The position numbers and the translations under genes were made by a program. The notes beneath the pieces are model-generated. The model made no database searches. It was not told where the DNA came from and was given only the letters and a program-made list of their open reading frames with translations. From CAYNEI01 sp964396185 (GTDB taxonomy: Archaea > Thermoplasmatota > SW-10-69-26): a stretch of DNA of 32,544 nt. Of the stretch, positions 22,759 to 30,920 are shown one piece after another (position 1 is the first letter of the stretch; each line of letters opens with the position of its first letter). The stretch covers positions 1-32,544 of the forward strand of contig CAYNEI010000025.1 of the NCBI GenBank assembly GCA_964396185.1, in the 5' to 3' direction.

Positions 22759-23349
22759 ATGCCCACGCTCGTCGAGGTCCTCTACGTGGCCGCTGCGGGA
22801 GCCACGGCGGTGCTGGCTTTCGCCGACGCCCCCTTCGCCTTGCTGCGAGCCCGGCGGGAGGGGCGCTTGTGGTCCCGGGCCTCCTACCACGTGGCCAACA
22901 CCATCTCCGTGGTGGTCATCGTGGCCTGGCTGGCTGGCCTGGCCCTCGGATGGGATGCCTCGCTCCCGGCTTCACTGATCGGCTCCACAGCTCTCGGCTG
23001 GATCGGTCTGACCATGGCGCTGCCTGGTTTCGCGCTGGCCCTCTGGGCTCGCGTGACCCTCGGGGTGGCCTTCGTGCCCAGTGCAGCCAGGCCTGCAGAC
23101 GATCGCGTCCGCACCGAGGGCCCGTACCTCCTGGTTCGCCACCCGTTCTACCTGGGCTTGCTTGTGGCCATGGCTGGCGGTGTGCTGGCCCTGGACAGCC
23201 TTGTGACGTTGCTCGCGCTGGGCGTGATGGCGCCGCTGGTGGCGTGGATCGCTGCCCTGGAGGAGGCGCACCTGGTCGAGGAGCTGGGTCCGGCCTACAC
23301 GGCCTACCAGGCCCGTGTGCCGCGGCTCGTGCCATGGCCCCGGCCCTGA
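22759..23349 (+). CDS. Isoprenylcysteine/phospholipid methyltransferase-like membrane protein
   Basis: The 196-residue protein has about five transmembrane segments and the C-terminal signature of the ICMT/PEMT superfamily: VRTEGPYLLVRHPFYLG (about 115-131), which binds S-adenosylmethionine and the membrane-embedded substrate, then EEAHLVEELGPAYTAYQARVPRLVPWP at the end, including the conserved Glu and Tyr-x-x-Tyr. Family members methylate isoprenylated cysteines or lipids. In archaea the substrate of such proteins is mostly unknown; a membrane lipid or quinone is a guess. It converges with the DsbA-fold gene 40 bp away. Confidence 0.85.
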   Translation: MPTLVEVLYVAAAGATAVLAFADAPFALLRARREGRLWSRASYHVANTISVVVIVAWLAGLALGWDASLPASLIGSTALGWIGLTMALPGFALALWARVTLGVAFVPSAARPADDRVRTEGPYLLVRHPFYLGLLVAMAGGVLALDSLVTLLALGVMAPLVAWIAALEEAHLVEELGPAYTAYQARVPRLVPWPRP

Positions 23350-23389
23350 AGGTCAAGCGGGCCCTCGGTGGCCCGGTGGCCGGTCGGGC

Positions 23390-24310
23390 TCACTCGGCCT
23401 GTGTCCAGACGTCGCCGGTCGGGTGGCGGTGGCGCTCGAGCAGGCCCTCGCGCCGGTGCCCCTCGAGCTTGTCCACGGCTTGCTCGAGGCTCACGCCGAA
23501 GACCTCGGCGACCTCTCGGGTGGCCACGCGCTCGCCAGGGGGGACGATCTCCTGGATCTCCGGCGGTGGGACCGACGGGTGCAGGCGATCGCTGATGGAC
23601 TCCGTGATGGAGAGCACGCTAGGCAGGGTCTGGAAGCCTTCGACGCGGGCCTGCCGGTCGCCCACGGTGAACACGAGCGTGGGGTAGGCGTGCATGTCGA
23701 AGCGCTCGATGCTGGCCAGCCGGTGCTCGAACTCGCGCCTGGGCTCGCCGGTCTCCAGGGCCTCCAGGAACGCCCCTGACCCGATGCCCAGCTCCTCGGC
23801 CACCTCGGCGGCCACCTCTGGCCGGGAGATGTTTCGCGCGTCGAGATAAGCGGCCTCGCGCAACCCCCGCAGGAAGGCCTCCTCGGCCTGGGGGTCCAGC
23901 AGGCGCACGGCGTGCACGAACTCGCAAGCGGGGTACGTGCTGGTGGGCCGGTCGTCGGTCATGCCGCGGCTCGTGATGGGCATGCCCGTGGTGCGCTGGA
24001 CCATGCTGAAGAACCGGTCGATGCTGAACCCGCGCTCCTCCGGGTCAGGCAGCTCGGGGAACATACCTCCGACCAGGGGTCGGAACTCGATGGACGGGAA
24101 GCGCAGACGCAGGGTGCGCGCGATGGGCTCGAAGCCCCAGCACCAGATGCTCCAGGGATCGGTGAGCAGCTCGACACGGATCCGGCCGTCGGGCGCAGGC
24201 TCGAACGGGGTCTCGGGTTGCTCGGCGTACCGCACGGCCCACGGGCTCGCGCTCGCCTCGGAGGCGGGGTCACCGGTGGAGCCGGGGTTGGGTGCTGGGC
24301 TCGGGGCCAT
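23390..24310 (-). CDS. DsbA-fold thioredoxin-like protein with C-terminal winged helix
   Basis: The 306-residue protein has a Pro/Ser-rich N-terminal tail (1-40), no signal peptide, and a DsbA-like domain with helical insertion (about 43-245). The usual active site of this cytosolic subfamily, C-x-W-C in DPxCSWCWG, reads DPWSIWCWGFEP here, so the first cysteine is Ser54 and only Cys57 remains. The cis-proline loop AYPTLVF and STYPACEFVHA are as in the family. Residues about 255-306 (ERVATREVAEVFGVSLEQAVDKLEGHRREGLLERH) look like a small winged helix. It follows the disulfide reductase gene by 27 bp on the same strand, suggesting one operon. With SxxC it may act as a monothiol isomerase, sensor or adaptor rather than an oxidase; this is inference. 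Confidence 0.8.
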   Translation of the reverse strand: MAPSPAPNPGSTGDPASEASASPWAVRYAEQPETPFEPAPDGRIRVELLTDPWSIWCWGFEPIARTLRLRFPSIEFRPLVGGMFPELPDPEERGFSIDRFFSMVQRTTGMPITSRGMTDDRPTSTYPACEFVHAVRLLDPQAEEAFLRGLREAAYLDARNISRPEVAAEVAEELGIGSGAFLEALETGEPRREFEHRLASIERFDMHAYPTLVFTVGDRQARVEGFQTLPSVLSITESISDRLHPSVPPPEIQEIVPPGERVATREVAEVFGVSLEQAVDKLEGHRREGLLERHRHPTGDVWTQAE

Positions 24311-24337
24311 CGTGCTTGGTTGGGGGCTTCTCCCTTA

Positions 24338-25705
24338 TCACACCTGGGTGAACAGCGTGTGCACGAGCTCGCTGAGCGTCGGGTGGACGTGGATCGCGCT
24401 CGTGACGTTCTCCACGGTCCCTTCGCCGCAGCCCATGGCCACGACGACCTCGTGGATGAGATCAGCCGCCTGGGGGCCCACCATGTGGAACCCGAGGATC
24501 CGGTCGGTCTCCTCCTCGACGATCACCTTGGCGAACGTCTCCTCGCCAGCGCGCACGATCTCGCCCTTGGCCGTCGAGTCGTAGCCGAGCTTGTGCGTGC
24601 GGAACGAGAGGCCAGCCTCTTCGGCTGCATCCTCCGTGAGCCCCACGCTGCCCACTTGGGGGTTCGTGAAGACCGCATGGGGGTTGTGGGCGTAGTCCAT
24701 GACCTCCTCGGCGCCCTGGCTGTTCTCCCAAGCGACTTGCCCCTCGAAGCTGGAGGTGTGCTTGAACATGCCCTGGCCGATGACGTCCCCGTATGCGTAG
24801 ATACCCTGGGCGGTGGTGGCCAGGTGATCATCGACGACGATCCATCCACGCTCGTTGGTCTCGACACCGGTTGCCTCCAGGTTGAGCTCCTCGGTGTTCG
24901 GGCGCCGCCCGGTGGCCACGAGCAGGGCATCCGCGCGCACCTCGAACGCGTCGCCGTTCCGATCGGCCTCGATCACGATCTCGTCCCCATCCTGCTCAAC
25001 CCTCTGGGCGCGCGCACCGTTGTGCAGGGTCGCGTACTCGGCCACCTTCTGGGTGACCGCCGAGCGCACGTCCCGGTCCTCACGCAGCAGGCACTCCTCG
25101 GCCTCGATGATGGTCACCTCGGTGCCCAAGGAGGCGAAGAAGTGGCCGAACTCCAGGCCGATGTACCCGCCGCCGAGCACGGCCAGGTGGTCGGGTTGCT
25201 CGGTCACGTCGTACAGGATCTCGCGGTTGGTCCAGTAGGGGACGTCGTCGAGGCCGTCGACCGGCGGGATCAAGGGGCGCGCGCCGGTGCACACGAAGAT
25301 CACATCGGCGGTGAGGGTCTTGTCTCCGACCTCGACCGTCTTCTTGTCCACGAACCGGGCCCTCTCGCTAAACCGCGTGATCTGCTCGCTGCCGTCGACC
25401 CATGCATCGGAGTGGGACACGTTCTCCTCGCGCATGCTCTTCATGCGCTCCATGATGGCTGGGAAGTCGACCTGGACACTGCCCTGGTCGAGGTGGAGCC
25501 CGAAGGCGGCGGCCTCCCGGATCGTGTTGGCCACCTCGGCGGACTGGATGAGCGTCTTGGTCGGGATGCAGCCCCGGTTGACGCAGGTCCCACCCAGGGG
25601 ACCTGGCTCGATCAGCGCCACGGACTTCTCCGCAGCTTCAGCCCAGTACGTTGCGGTCAGGCCGCTTCCGCCACCGATGACGATCACGTCGAAGGAGTCA
25701 GGCAT
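24338..25705 (-). CDS. Pyridine nucleotide-disulfide oxidoreductase (dihydrolipoyl dehydrogenase-like)
   Basis: The 455-residue class I flavin disulfide reductase has the FAD-binding IGGGSG near residue 10, the redox-active pair Cys41-x4-Cys46 (GGTCVNRGCIPTK), an NAD(P)-binding GGGYIGLEFGHFFASLG, the second FAD motif GIYAYGDV and the dimer-interface His441-Glu446 pair (HVHPTLSE). All catalytic residues of dihydrolipoyl dehydrogenase, mercuric reductase and mycothione-type reductases are present. The lack of an N-terminal heavy-metal domain and of a C-terminal Cys pair argues against mercuric reductase. No 2-oxoacid dehydrogenase genes are adjacent. The following DsbA-fold gene is 27 bp away, so a dedicated thiol partner is possible. 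Confidence 0.88.
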   Translation of the reverse strand: MPDSFDVIVIGGGSGLTATYWAEAAEKSVALIEPGPLGGTCVNRGCIPTKTLIQSAEVANTIREAAAFGLHLDQGSVQVDFPAIMERMKSMREENVSHSDAWVDGSEQITRFSERARFVDKKTVEVGDKTLTADVIFVCTGARPLIPPVDGLDDVPYWTNREILYDVTEQPDHLAVLGGGYIGLEFGHFFASLGTEVTIIEAEECLLREDRDVRSAVTQKVAEYATLHNGARAQRVEQDGDEIVIEADRNGDAFEVRADALLVATGRRPNTEELNLEATGVETNERGWIVVDDHLATTAQGIYAYGDVIGQGMFKHTSSFEGQVAWENSQGAEEVMDYAHNPHAVFTNPQVGSVGLTEDAAEEAGLSFRTHKLGYDSTAKGEIVRAGEETFAKVIVEEETDRILGFHMVGPQAADLIHEVVVAMGCGEGTVENVTSAIHVHPTLSELVHTLFTQV

Positions 25706-25742
25706 GGATCCCTATCCCGGGTCCTCCCACATGAGCCTTCAG

Positions 25743-26189
25743 CTATCCCTCTGGGGGTTCCAGGACGGTGCCGGTCTCCACGTAGGTCTTGAGGGCCTGG
25801 GTCAGGAACTCGACGGTGTTGCCGAGCTGTTCGGCAACGGCTCCGGTCGGGGTCCCTGCCTCGGCTTCGAAGCGGGCACGGTAGGTCACGATCGTCTCGT
25901 TGCCCTCGCCGCTGAGCTCCCATTCGGAGACCAGCGAGGAGGTGGGGAGATCCCCGGTGATCTCGTAGCGTTGCAGCTCGTTCTCTCTCCAGGCCGTGAA
26001 GCGCTCGTCGATGGCGCCGCCGCCTGCGAAGGTGCAGTGGCGTGTGGCGCCCTCGCCGGGTGCGCCCTCCACTTGGGCTTCATCGATGATCGCTGCCCAC
26101 TTCGAGATGCCTTGGATGTCCGCGAGCACGCTCCACACGTCCTCGCGGGAGGCTTGGATACGGACTTTGGATTCGACTGTTTCGGTCAT
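25743..26189 (-). CDS. SRPBCC (START-like) superfamily protein
   Basis: The 148-residue protein begins TVESKVRIQASREDVWSVLADIQGISKWAA, the classic opening of polyketide cyclase/START-like SRPBCC domains, where a long C-terminal helix closes over a hydrophobic ligand pocket. Other segments (GAGATRHCTFAGGGAIDERFTAW, RYEITG, SEWELSGEGNETIVTYRARFE) agree with the alternating strands of this fold. The ligand could be a lipid, isoprenoid or polyketide. The start was taken at the ATG with the family-like N-terminus; the open frame continues far upstream without similarity. It stands 37 bp before the disulfide reductase on the same strand. Confidence 0.83.
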   Translation of the reverse strand: MTETVESKVRIQASREDVWSVLADIQGISKWAAIIDEAQVEGAPGEGATRHCTFAGGGAIDERFTAWRENELQRYEITGDLPTSSLVSEWELSGEGNETIVTYRARFEAEAGTPTGAVAEQLGNTVEFLTQALKTYVETGTVLEPPEG

Positions 26190-26272
26190 GGAATGTGATA
26201 ACGGTATGAGATGGTAGCGACCCCTGGCTGGCGCGACTGGGCAGGCCAGCCAGGAGTCCGGGTGCCTGTGGC

Positions 26273-26731
26273 TCACTGTGTGGCCAGTTGGGGGCCGAGC
26301 TGGGTTGCAGCTCGAGCAGCACCGATAGCGGTGCAGTTGTGGCACACCGCGCGGTTCTCGGCTCGGGCGAAATCGCTGGCGCCCTGCGCGATGCGAGCCA
26401 TCTCCCGGGAGGCCACCTCTTGGCCTTGCTCGGGATCGACGCCCGCGTTCTTGAACGCTTCGTTGAGCTTGGAGGGCTCGAACGCGCTCTGGGCGGCCTG
26501 CACGAGCTTGGGCTCGGGAGCTTGTGCGCCGGAGGGCGGCTGGAAGTTGCCCTGAGTGATCAGGGGGGCGATCTGGGCGGCGGTGGTCTCGCCCAAGACC
26601 TCGTTTGCCTGGCCCGTGATCTTGGAGGCGCCGGCCGCCTTGAACACGTTCTCCAGTTCGTTCTGCTTGATCGCAGATCGGATGTTCTTGGTGAGCTCGA
26701 TCTCTTTTTGGGATGGGTTGCTCTGAGGCAT
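26273..26731 (-). CDS. Orphan protein with internal repeat and CxxC
   Basis: I do not recognise this 152-residue soluble protein. It is Ala- and Gln-rich and mainly helical. Two segments are related: LENVFKAAGASKITGQANEV (about 26-45) and LNEAFKNAGVDPEQGQEVAS (about 89-108) share L-x-x-x-F-K-x-A-G and G-Q, suggesting duplication of a helical unit separated by a Pro-rich linker (FQPPSGAQAPEPK). A single CxxC (CHNC, about residues 130-133) near the end could bind metal or react with thiols. CCCCTTCAACGATCC (minus strand, 26750-26764) is placed about 25 bp from the ATG as a possible promoter. Neighbours on the same strand are the SRPBCC and oxidase genes. Confidence 0.65.
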   Translation of the reverse strand: MPQSNPSQKEIELTKNIRSAIKQNELENVFKAAGASKITGQANEVLGETTAAQIAPLITQGNFQPPSGAQAPEPKLVQAAQSAFEPSKLNEAFKNAGVDPEQGQEVASREMARIAQGASDFARAENRAVCHNCTAIGAARAATQLGPQLATQ

Positions 26732-26973
26732 GGGAACACGTCCGCTCGGGATCGTTGAAGGGGCCTAGATGAGCCCACCTCACGTCCCTGAGCAACACCG
26801 CGACATGCTGGCCTGGCTAAGAGCTCCGTCCAGCCGATTCCGAAAGCGTGCAAGAGGCCTTTGAACGGGCAGCCGCCACTTTGTTCAAGCAAGACCCTGA
26901 GAAGGCGCAGGCCCGGTTCCCGTCATGCGTGGCCTCCTGGTCCGAGCCACAGCCGGGGGCGCGATGGAGGTCC
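26732..26973. other. 242-bp intergenic region without recognised gene
   Basis: Apart from the candidate promoter at 26750-26764, nothing definite is seen. A plus-strand frame from GTG 26848 (VQEAFERAAATLFKQDPEKAQARF) looks protein-like for about 24 codons and then turns into the antisense of the oxidase, so a gene remnant is possible but not supported. Confidence 0.4.
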
Positions 26974-28407
26974 TCATCGGCCACCCGCGGGCGGGATGTT
27001 CTTGTTCGTGCGGAAGAAGTTGTCCGGGTCGTAGCTCGCCTTGATCTTGGCCAGGCGCCCGAGGTTGTCGCCGTAGGCGCTCTGGACCCGGTCGCCTCCC
27101 TCGTCCTCGCTCTCGAAGTTGACGTAGTGGCCGCCGGTGGAGAACGGCTGCATGGCTTCGTGGCACTCGCGGGCCCACGCGATGTGCTCGGCGTCCTCTG
27201 TGGCCTCCTCCCATGCTGCAGCGATGTTGAGCACCCAGGCTGCGTCCCGGTTGCCCGTCGCGTTGGCGTCCTCGGGGTACCCGGCGATGGCACCGCCGAG
27301 CTGGAAGAGCAGGATGGCCGAGTGGGGGGAGGTGATCCGCTTGGCGTGGTCGATGGCCGTGGAGAGCGCGTCTGGCGAGAGCTGGGCCAGGTACTCGCTC
27401 TTCCAGTAGTAGCGCCGGCCCTTGGGCTGGGTGGCATCCAGGAGGGCTTGCTGCTGGGTGTAGGGTCTCGGCATGATCACATCACCCACGGGCTCGCCGA
27501 AGGCTTCCAGCGGTGCCAGCACCTCGGCTCCGGTGGCCGGGTCGCCCGAGTAGCAGACGACCGCCAAGCAGATGAGTTCGCCGTGGATGTCCTCGGGGAG
27601 CCATGGCGCCGGGGGAGCGCGCCGCAGCCCACCGACGCATGTGAGCTCGTGAGGTGCTTGTTCAGCGAACGCAGCCAGGAACTCGAGGACCTGCGGGGCA
27701 TCTTCCATGGGCCACGCGATGGCCCCTCCGTAGATCTCGGGGCCCACGGGGTGGAGCTCGAACTCGAACGAGGTGGCAACACCGAAGTTGCCCCCACCGC
27801 CGCAGATCGCCCAGAAGAGGTCCGGATTCTCCTCGGGGCTGGCGGTGGTCAGCTCCCCGTCGGCGGTGACGAGCTCGACGGAGGCCAGGTTGTCCACCGT
27901 CCAGCCGAACCTCCGGCTGAGGTACCCGAAGCCGCCACCGAGCGTCAGCCCGGCGATCCCGGTCTCGGAGACGAAGCCGAGCACGGCGGCCAGCCCGTGC
28001 ACCTGGGTCTCGCGGTCCACGTCTCCGAGCAGGCACCCGGCCTGGGCTCGGGCCGTCTGGGCCTCCTGGTCCACGAACACGCCGCGCATCCGTGAGAGGT
28101 CCAGGAGCAACGCGCCGTCGGCCACCGCCAGCCCGGCGATGTTGTGCCCACCCCCCTTGAGGCAGAGCAAGAGGTCGTGCTCTCGCGCGAAGTTGACGGT
28201 CTCCATGACGTCAGCGGTGCCGGTGGGCTGCACGACCATGGCTGGGTGGCGGTCGATCATGGCGTTCCAGAGGGTGCGGGCCTCGTCGTAGCCCGGCTGG
28301 TCGGCGAGGAGGACGGGGCCGCGGAGGCGAGCCTGGAAGGCATCCAAGGCCTCCTGATCCAGCGCGGTGGTGTCGCCGGTGAGGGTGGTGAACTCGGCCC
28401 CGGACAT
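26974..28407 (-). CDS. FAD-linked oxidoreductase of the berberine-bridge type
   Basis: The 477-residue protein has the FAD_binding_4 domain (about 35-210) and a C-terminal BBE-type segment. His88 in KGGGHNIAG is the expected 8-alpha-histidyl FAD link. The cysteine that makes the second bond in bicovalent enzymes is replaced in the loop SETGIAGLTLGGGFGYL (about 147-163), so a single covalent bond is predicted. The end matches BBE proteins (AYGDNLGRLAKIKASYDPDNFFRTNKNIPP). Such enzymes oxidise sugars, alcohols or alkaloid-like compounds with O2; no signal peptide is present, so the substrate is likely intracellular. ATG 28407 was chosen from the promoter box 28428-28442; a longer frame to 28575 was rejected. 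It is divergent from copA. Confidence 0.87.
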   Translation of the reverse strand: MSGAEFTTLTGDTTALDQEALDAFQARLRGPVLLADQPGYDEARTLWNAMIDRHPAMVVQPTGTADVMETVNFAREHDLLLCLKGGGHNIAGLAVADGALLLDLSRMRGVFVDQEAQTARAQAGCLLGDVDRETQVHGLAAVLGFVSETGIAGLTLGGGFGYLSRRFGWTVDNLASVELVTADGELTTASPEENPDLFWAICGGGGNFGVATSFEFELHPVGPEIYGGAIAWPMEDAPQVLEFLAAFAEQAPHELTCVGGLRRAPPAPWLPEDIHGELICLAVVCYSGDPATGAEVLAPLEAFGEPVGDVIMPRPYTQQQALLDATQPKGRRYYWKSEYLAQLSPDALSTAIDHAKRITSPHSAILLFQLGGAIAGYPEDANATGNRDAAWVLNIAAAWEEATEDAEHIAWARECHEAMQPFSTGGHYVNFESEDEGGDRVQSAYGDNLGRLAKIKASYDPDNFFRTNKNIPPAGGR

Positions 28408-28427
28408 GTCTGGACGCACCAACGTTC

Positions 28428-28442
28428 GCTCGTAAAAGGTAT
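28428..28442 (-). promoter_or_regulatory. Candidate promoter of the FAD oxidase gene
   Basis: On the minus strand this reads ATACCTTTTACGAGC, centred 28 bp upstream of the ATG at 28407 and A/T-rich compared with its surroundings. Confidence 0.5.
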
Positions 28443-28520
28443 CACCCACAGCCTCGCTGCAGACGTCCTTCCAGCCCGACAAGCTCTTCCTCTGGGGCCA
28501 TGGCGCACACCGAGTGCACA

Positions 28521-28532
28521 TTACATTCGTAA
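28521..28532. promoter_or_regulatory. Possible operator upstream of copA
   Basis: TTACATTCGTAA has a TTAC/GTAA dyad around four bases and lies 46-57 bp before the ATG of copA, in the divergent promoter region. A metal-responsive regulator could bind here, but no regulator gene is adjacent; this is a weak call. Confidence 0.25.
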
Positions 28533-28577
28533 AGCGAAAGTCCATTGGAGGAGCCCTCCCCATCCTCGGGTGCATCC

Positions 28578-30920
28578 ATGACCTCGCGAACCACGCGGCT
28601 TGAGATCGGTGGTATGACCTGTGCCAACTGCGCCAAGACCAACCAGACCGCCCTGGAGGGTGTGGCGGGGGTGGAGCGCGTTGAGGTCAACTACGCTACC
28701 GACGAGGCCAGCGTCACCTACGACCCCGGCGCGGTCAGCCTGGACGACCTCTACGACGCCATCGAGGCCGCCGGCTACGACCCGCGACGCTCCATGAGCC
28801 CCGACGAGGTCAACGAGGAGCGCGATAGGGAGACCCGGCGCCAGCTCCTGCTCACCCTGTTCGGCGCCGTGCTGGCCTCCCCGCTCGTGGTCCTCATGGG
28901 CTTTCACTTGTTGGGGCCTGAGGGCATCGTGCCCACAAGCCTGGCTGGCCTGGAGCTGGGCTGGTACGAGTTCGCCCTGGCCACGCCCGTCCAGATCGTG
29001 CTCGGCTGGCCGTTCTACAAGAACAGCTGGAAGGCGCTCGTGAAGAACAAGCGAGCCAACATGGACGTGCTCATCGCGCTCGGCTCCTCGACGGCCTACC
29101 TCTACAGCGCAGCCGTGCTCTTCGGCCTGATCGCCGGGAGCCTGTACTTCGACACCGCTGCGCTCATCCTGATCTTCATCACGCTTGGCAACTACCTCGA
29201 GGCCCGCTCCAAGAGCCGCGCGGGTGCTGCCCTGCGAGAGCTGCTGGAGATGGAGCCCGAGGAGGCCACGCGCGTCCATCACGACGGGAGCGAGGAGCGC
29301 GTGCCCCTGGCCGACGTGCAGGTCGGCGACCGGCTGCGCGTGCGCCCTGGCGAGCGCATCCCCACCGATGCCACCGTCATCGAGGGGGCCAGTGCTGTGG
29401 ACGAGTCCATGGTCACTGGCGAGTCCGTGCCCGTGAGCAAGGAGCCGGGCGATGAGCTCACGGGTGCCACCTTGAACACCAACGGTGTCTTGCTCGTCGA
29501 GGCCACCCACATCGGAGCCGACACAGCCCTCCAGAGCATCGTGCGCATGGTCAAGGATGCTCAAGCCCGCCAACCTGATGTCCAGCGTCTGGCTGACCGA
29601 ATCAGCGCCTGGTTCGTGCCCCTGGTCATCCTCAACGCCGCGGCCTGGGGCGTGGCTTGGTACCTGGCTCCCGGCGCGCTCAGCGGCTTCGTGGCTGGGC
29701 TGCCGGTGTGGGAGCTGGTGGGTGGTGGGCCGGTCGGCGGCATCGGTGTGTTCGAGTTCTCGGTTATCGTCTTCGCCAGCACGGTGCTCATCGCCTGCCC
29801 GTGCGCCTTAGGCCTGGCCACGCCGGCAGCCACCATGGTGGGCACCTCGCTGGGCGCCAAGAACGGGGTCCTGTTCAAGGGGGGCGATGTGCTCGAGCGC
29901 GTGCGCGAGGTGGACACCGTCGTGCTGGACAAGACCGGCACGATCACCGAGGGCAAGCTCTCGGTCACCGACGTGGTCCCCCTGGATGGCGACGAGGACG
30001 AGCTCCTCCAGATCGCCGCCTCGGCCGAGCACGGCAGCGAGCACCCCATCGCGAAAGCCATCGTCCAGGCCGCCCAGGAGCGGGGCCTCGAGCTCGACGC
30101 TGTCGAGGGCTTCGAGAACGTGGCCGGCCACGGTGTGCGCGCCACCCTGGATGGCCAGCGCGTGCTCGTCGGCAACCGCAAGCTGCTCGGGGACGAGGGC
30201 ATCGACACGGCCCCCGCCGAGGAGACGATGTACGGGCTTGAGGAGGGCGGTAAGACCGCCGTCCTGGTCGCCCTAGGCGACGAGCTCCTGGGCGTCATCG
30301 CCGAGGCCGACACGCGCAAGCCCACGGCAGCCGAGGCCGTCAGCCAGCTCCAAACCCGGGGCCTGGACGTGCATCTGGTCACCGGGGACAACGAGCGCAC
30401 CGCCCGAGCCGTGGCCAGCGAGGTGGGCATCCCCGCCGAGAACGTGCAGGCCGGCGTGCTGCCCGAGCAGAAGGTGGACGTGGTCCGGGATCTCCAGGAT
30501 GCCGGCCGACGCGTGGCCATGGTGGGCGACGGCGTCAACGACGCGCCAGCGCTGGCCACCGCGCACGTGGGCATCGCCATCGGGGCCGGCACGGACGTGG
30601 CCATCGAGGCCGGGGATGTCACGCTCATGCGAAGCGACCCCCTGGACATCGTGAAGGCCATCCGCATCAGCGAAGGTACGCTTTCCAAGGTGGGCCAGAA
30701 CCTCTTCTGGGCGCTGGGCTACAACGCGGCCATGATCCCCCTGGCCAGCATCGGCCTCTTGCAACCGGCCCTGGCCGCAGCCGCCATGGCCTTCTCCAGC
30801 GTCTCCGTGGTCACGAACAGCCTGGCCTTCAACCGCTACGACCCGCACAAGGACTACCGCTGGCTGGGCCTGTTCCGGCCTCAGCGCTGGAACGTGCCGC
30901 CGTCCACCACGAGCACCTGA
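28578..30920 (+). CDS. copA: Cu+-transporting P1B-type ATPase
   Basis: The 780-residue protein exports monovalent copper from the cytoplasm. It has one N-terminal heavy-metal domain (GMTCANC, Cys15 and Cys18), eight transmembrane helices, the CPC metal site (Cys407-Pro-Cys409, in CPCALGLATPAA), the phosphorylation motif DKTGTITEG (Asp451), TGES in the actuator domain, the SEHPIAKAI motif of the nucleotide domain and GDGVNDAPAL. In the last two helices Tyr-Asn (GYNAAMIP) and Met-x-x-Ser-Ser (MAFSSVSVV) are the residues that define the Cu+ group. The usual CsoR, CopY or chaperone genes are not next to it. The C-terminal 13 residues are encoded antisense to the end of the SDR gene. ATG 28578 fits the domain start; a TTG at 28545 is possible. 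Confidence 0.93.
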   Translation: MTSRTTRLEIGGMTCANCAKTNQTALEGVAGVERVEVNYATDEASVTYDPGAVSLDDLYDAIEAAGYDPRRSMSPDEVNEERDRETRRQLLLTLFGAVLASPLVVLMGFHLLGPEGIVPTSLAGLELGWYEFALATPVQIVLGWPFYKNSWKALVKNKRANMDVLIALGSSTAYLYSAAVLFGLIAGSLYFDTAALILIFITLGNYLEARSKSRAGAALRELLEMEPEEATRVHHDGSEERVPLADVQVGDRLRVRPGERIPTDATVIEGASAVDESMVTGESVPVSKEPGDELTGATLNTNGVLLVEATHIGADTALQSIVRMVKDAQARQPDVQRLADRISAWFVPLVILNAAAWGVAWYLAPGALSGFVAGLPVWELVGGGPVGGIGVFEFSVIVFASTVLIACPCALGLATPAATMVGTSLGAKNGVLFKGGDVLERVREVDTVVLDKTGTITEGKLSVTDVVPLDGDEDELLQIAASAEHGSEHPIAKAIVQAAQERGLELDAVEGFENVAGHGVRATLDGQRVLVGNRKLLGDEGIDTAPAEETMYGLEEGGKTAVLVALGDELLGVIAEADTRKPTAAEAVSQLQTRGLDVHLVTGDNERTARAVASEVGIPAENVQAGVLPEQKVDVVRDLQDAGRRVAMVGDGVNDAPALATAHVGIAIGAGTDVAIEAGDVTLMRSDPLDIVKAIRISEGTLSKVGQNLFWALGYNAAMIPLASIGLLQPALAAAAMAFSSVSVVTNSLAFNRYDPHKDYRWLGLFRPQRWNVPPSTTST

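Noticed and set aside
24338..25705. Mercuric reductase (merA)
   Set aside because: The active-site pair and fold are shared, but there is no N-terminal metal-binding domain and no C-terminal vicinal cysteines; the end is of the HxHPTxxE type of dihydrolipoyl dehydrogenases.
26190..26798. N-terminal extension of the SRPBCC frame up to 26798
   Set aside because: The extension is antisense-like, Arg/Pro-rich low-complexity sequence that overlaps the CxxC protein gene in another frame. The family domain starts at the ATG at 26189.
26848..26999. Plus-strand frame starting VQEAFERAAATLFKQDPEKAQARF
   Set aside because: Only about 24 codons look protein-like, then the frame enters the antisense of the oxidase gene. 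There is no promoter box or family match, so at most it is a remnant.
28408..28545. N-terminal extension of the FAD oxidase from an upstream ATG at 28545
   Set aside because: The extra residues do not resemble the family and would cover the promoter box at 28428-28442; the ATG at 28407 fits better.
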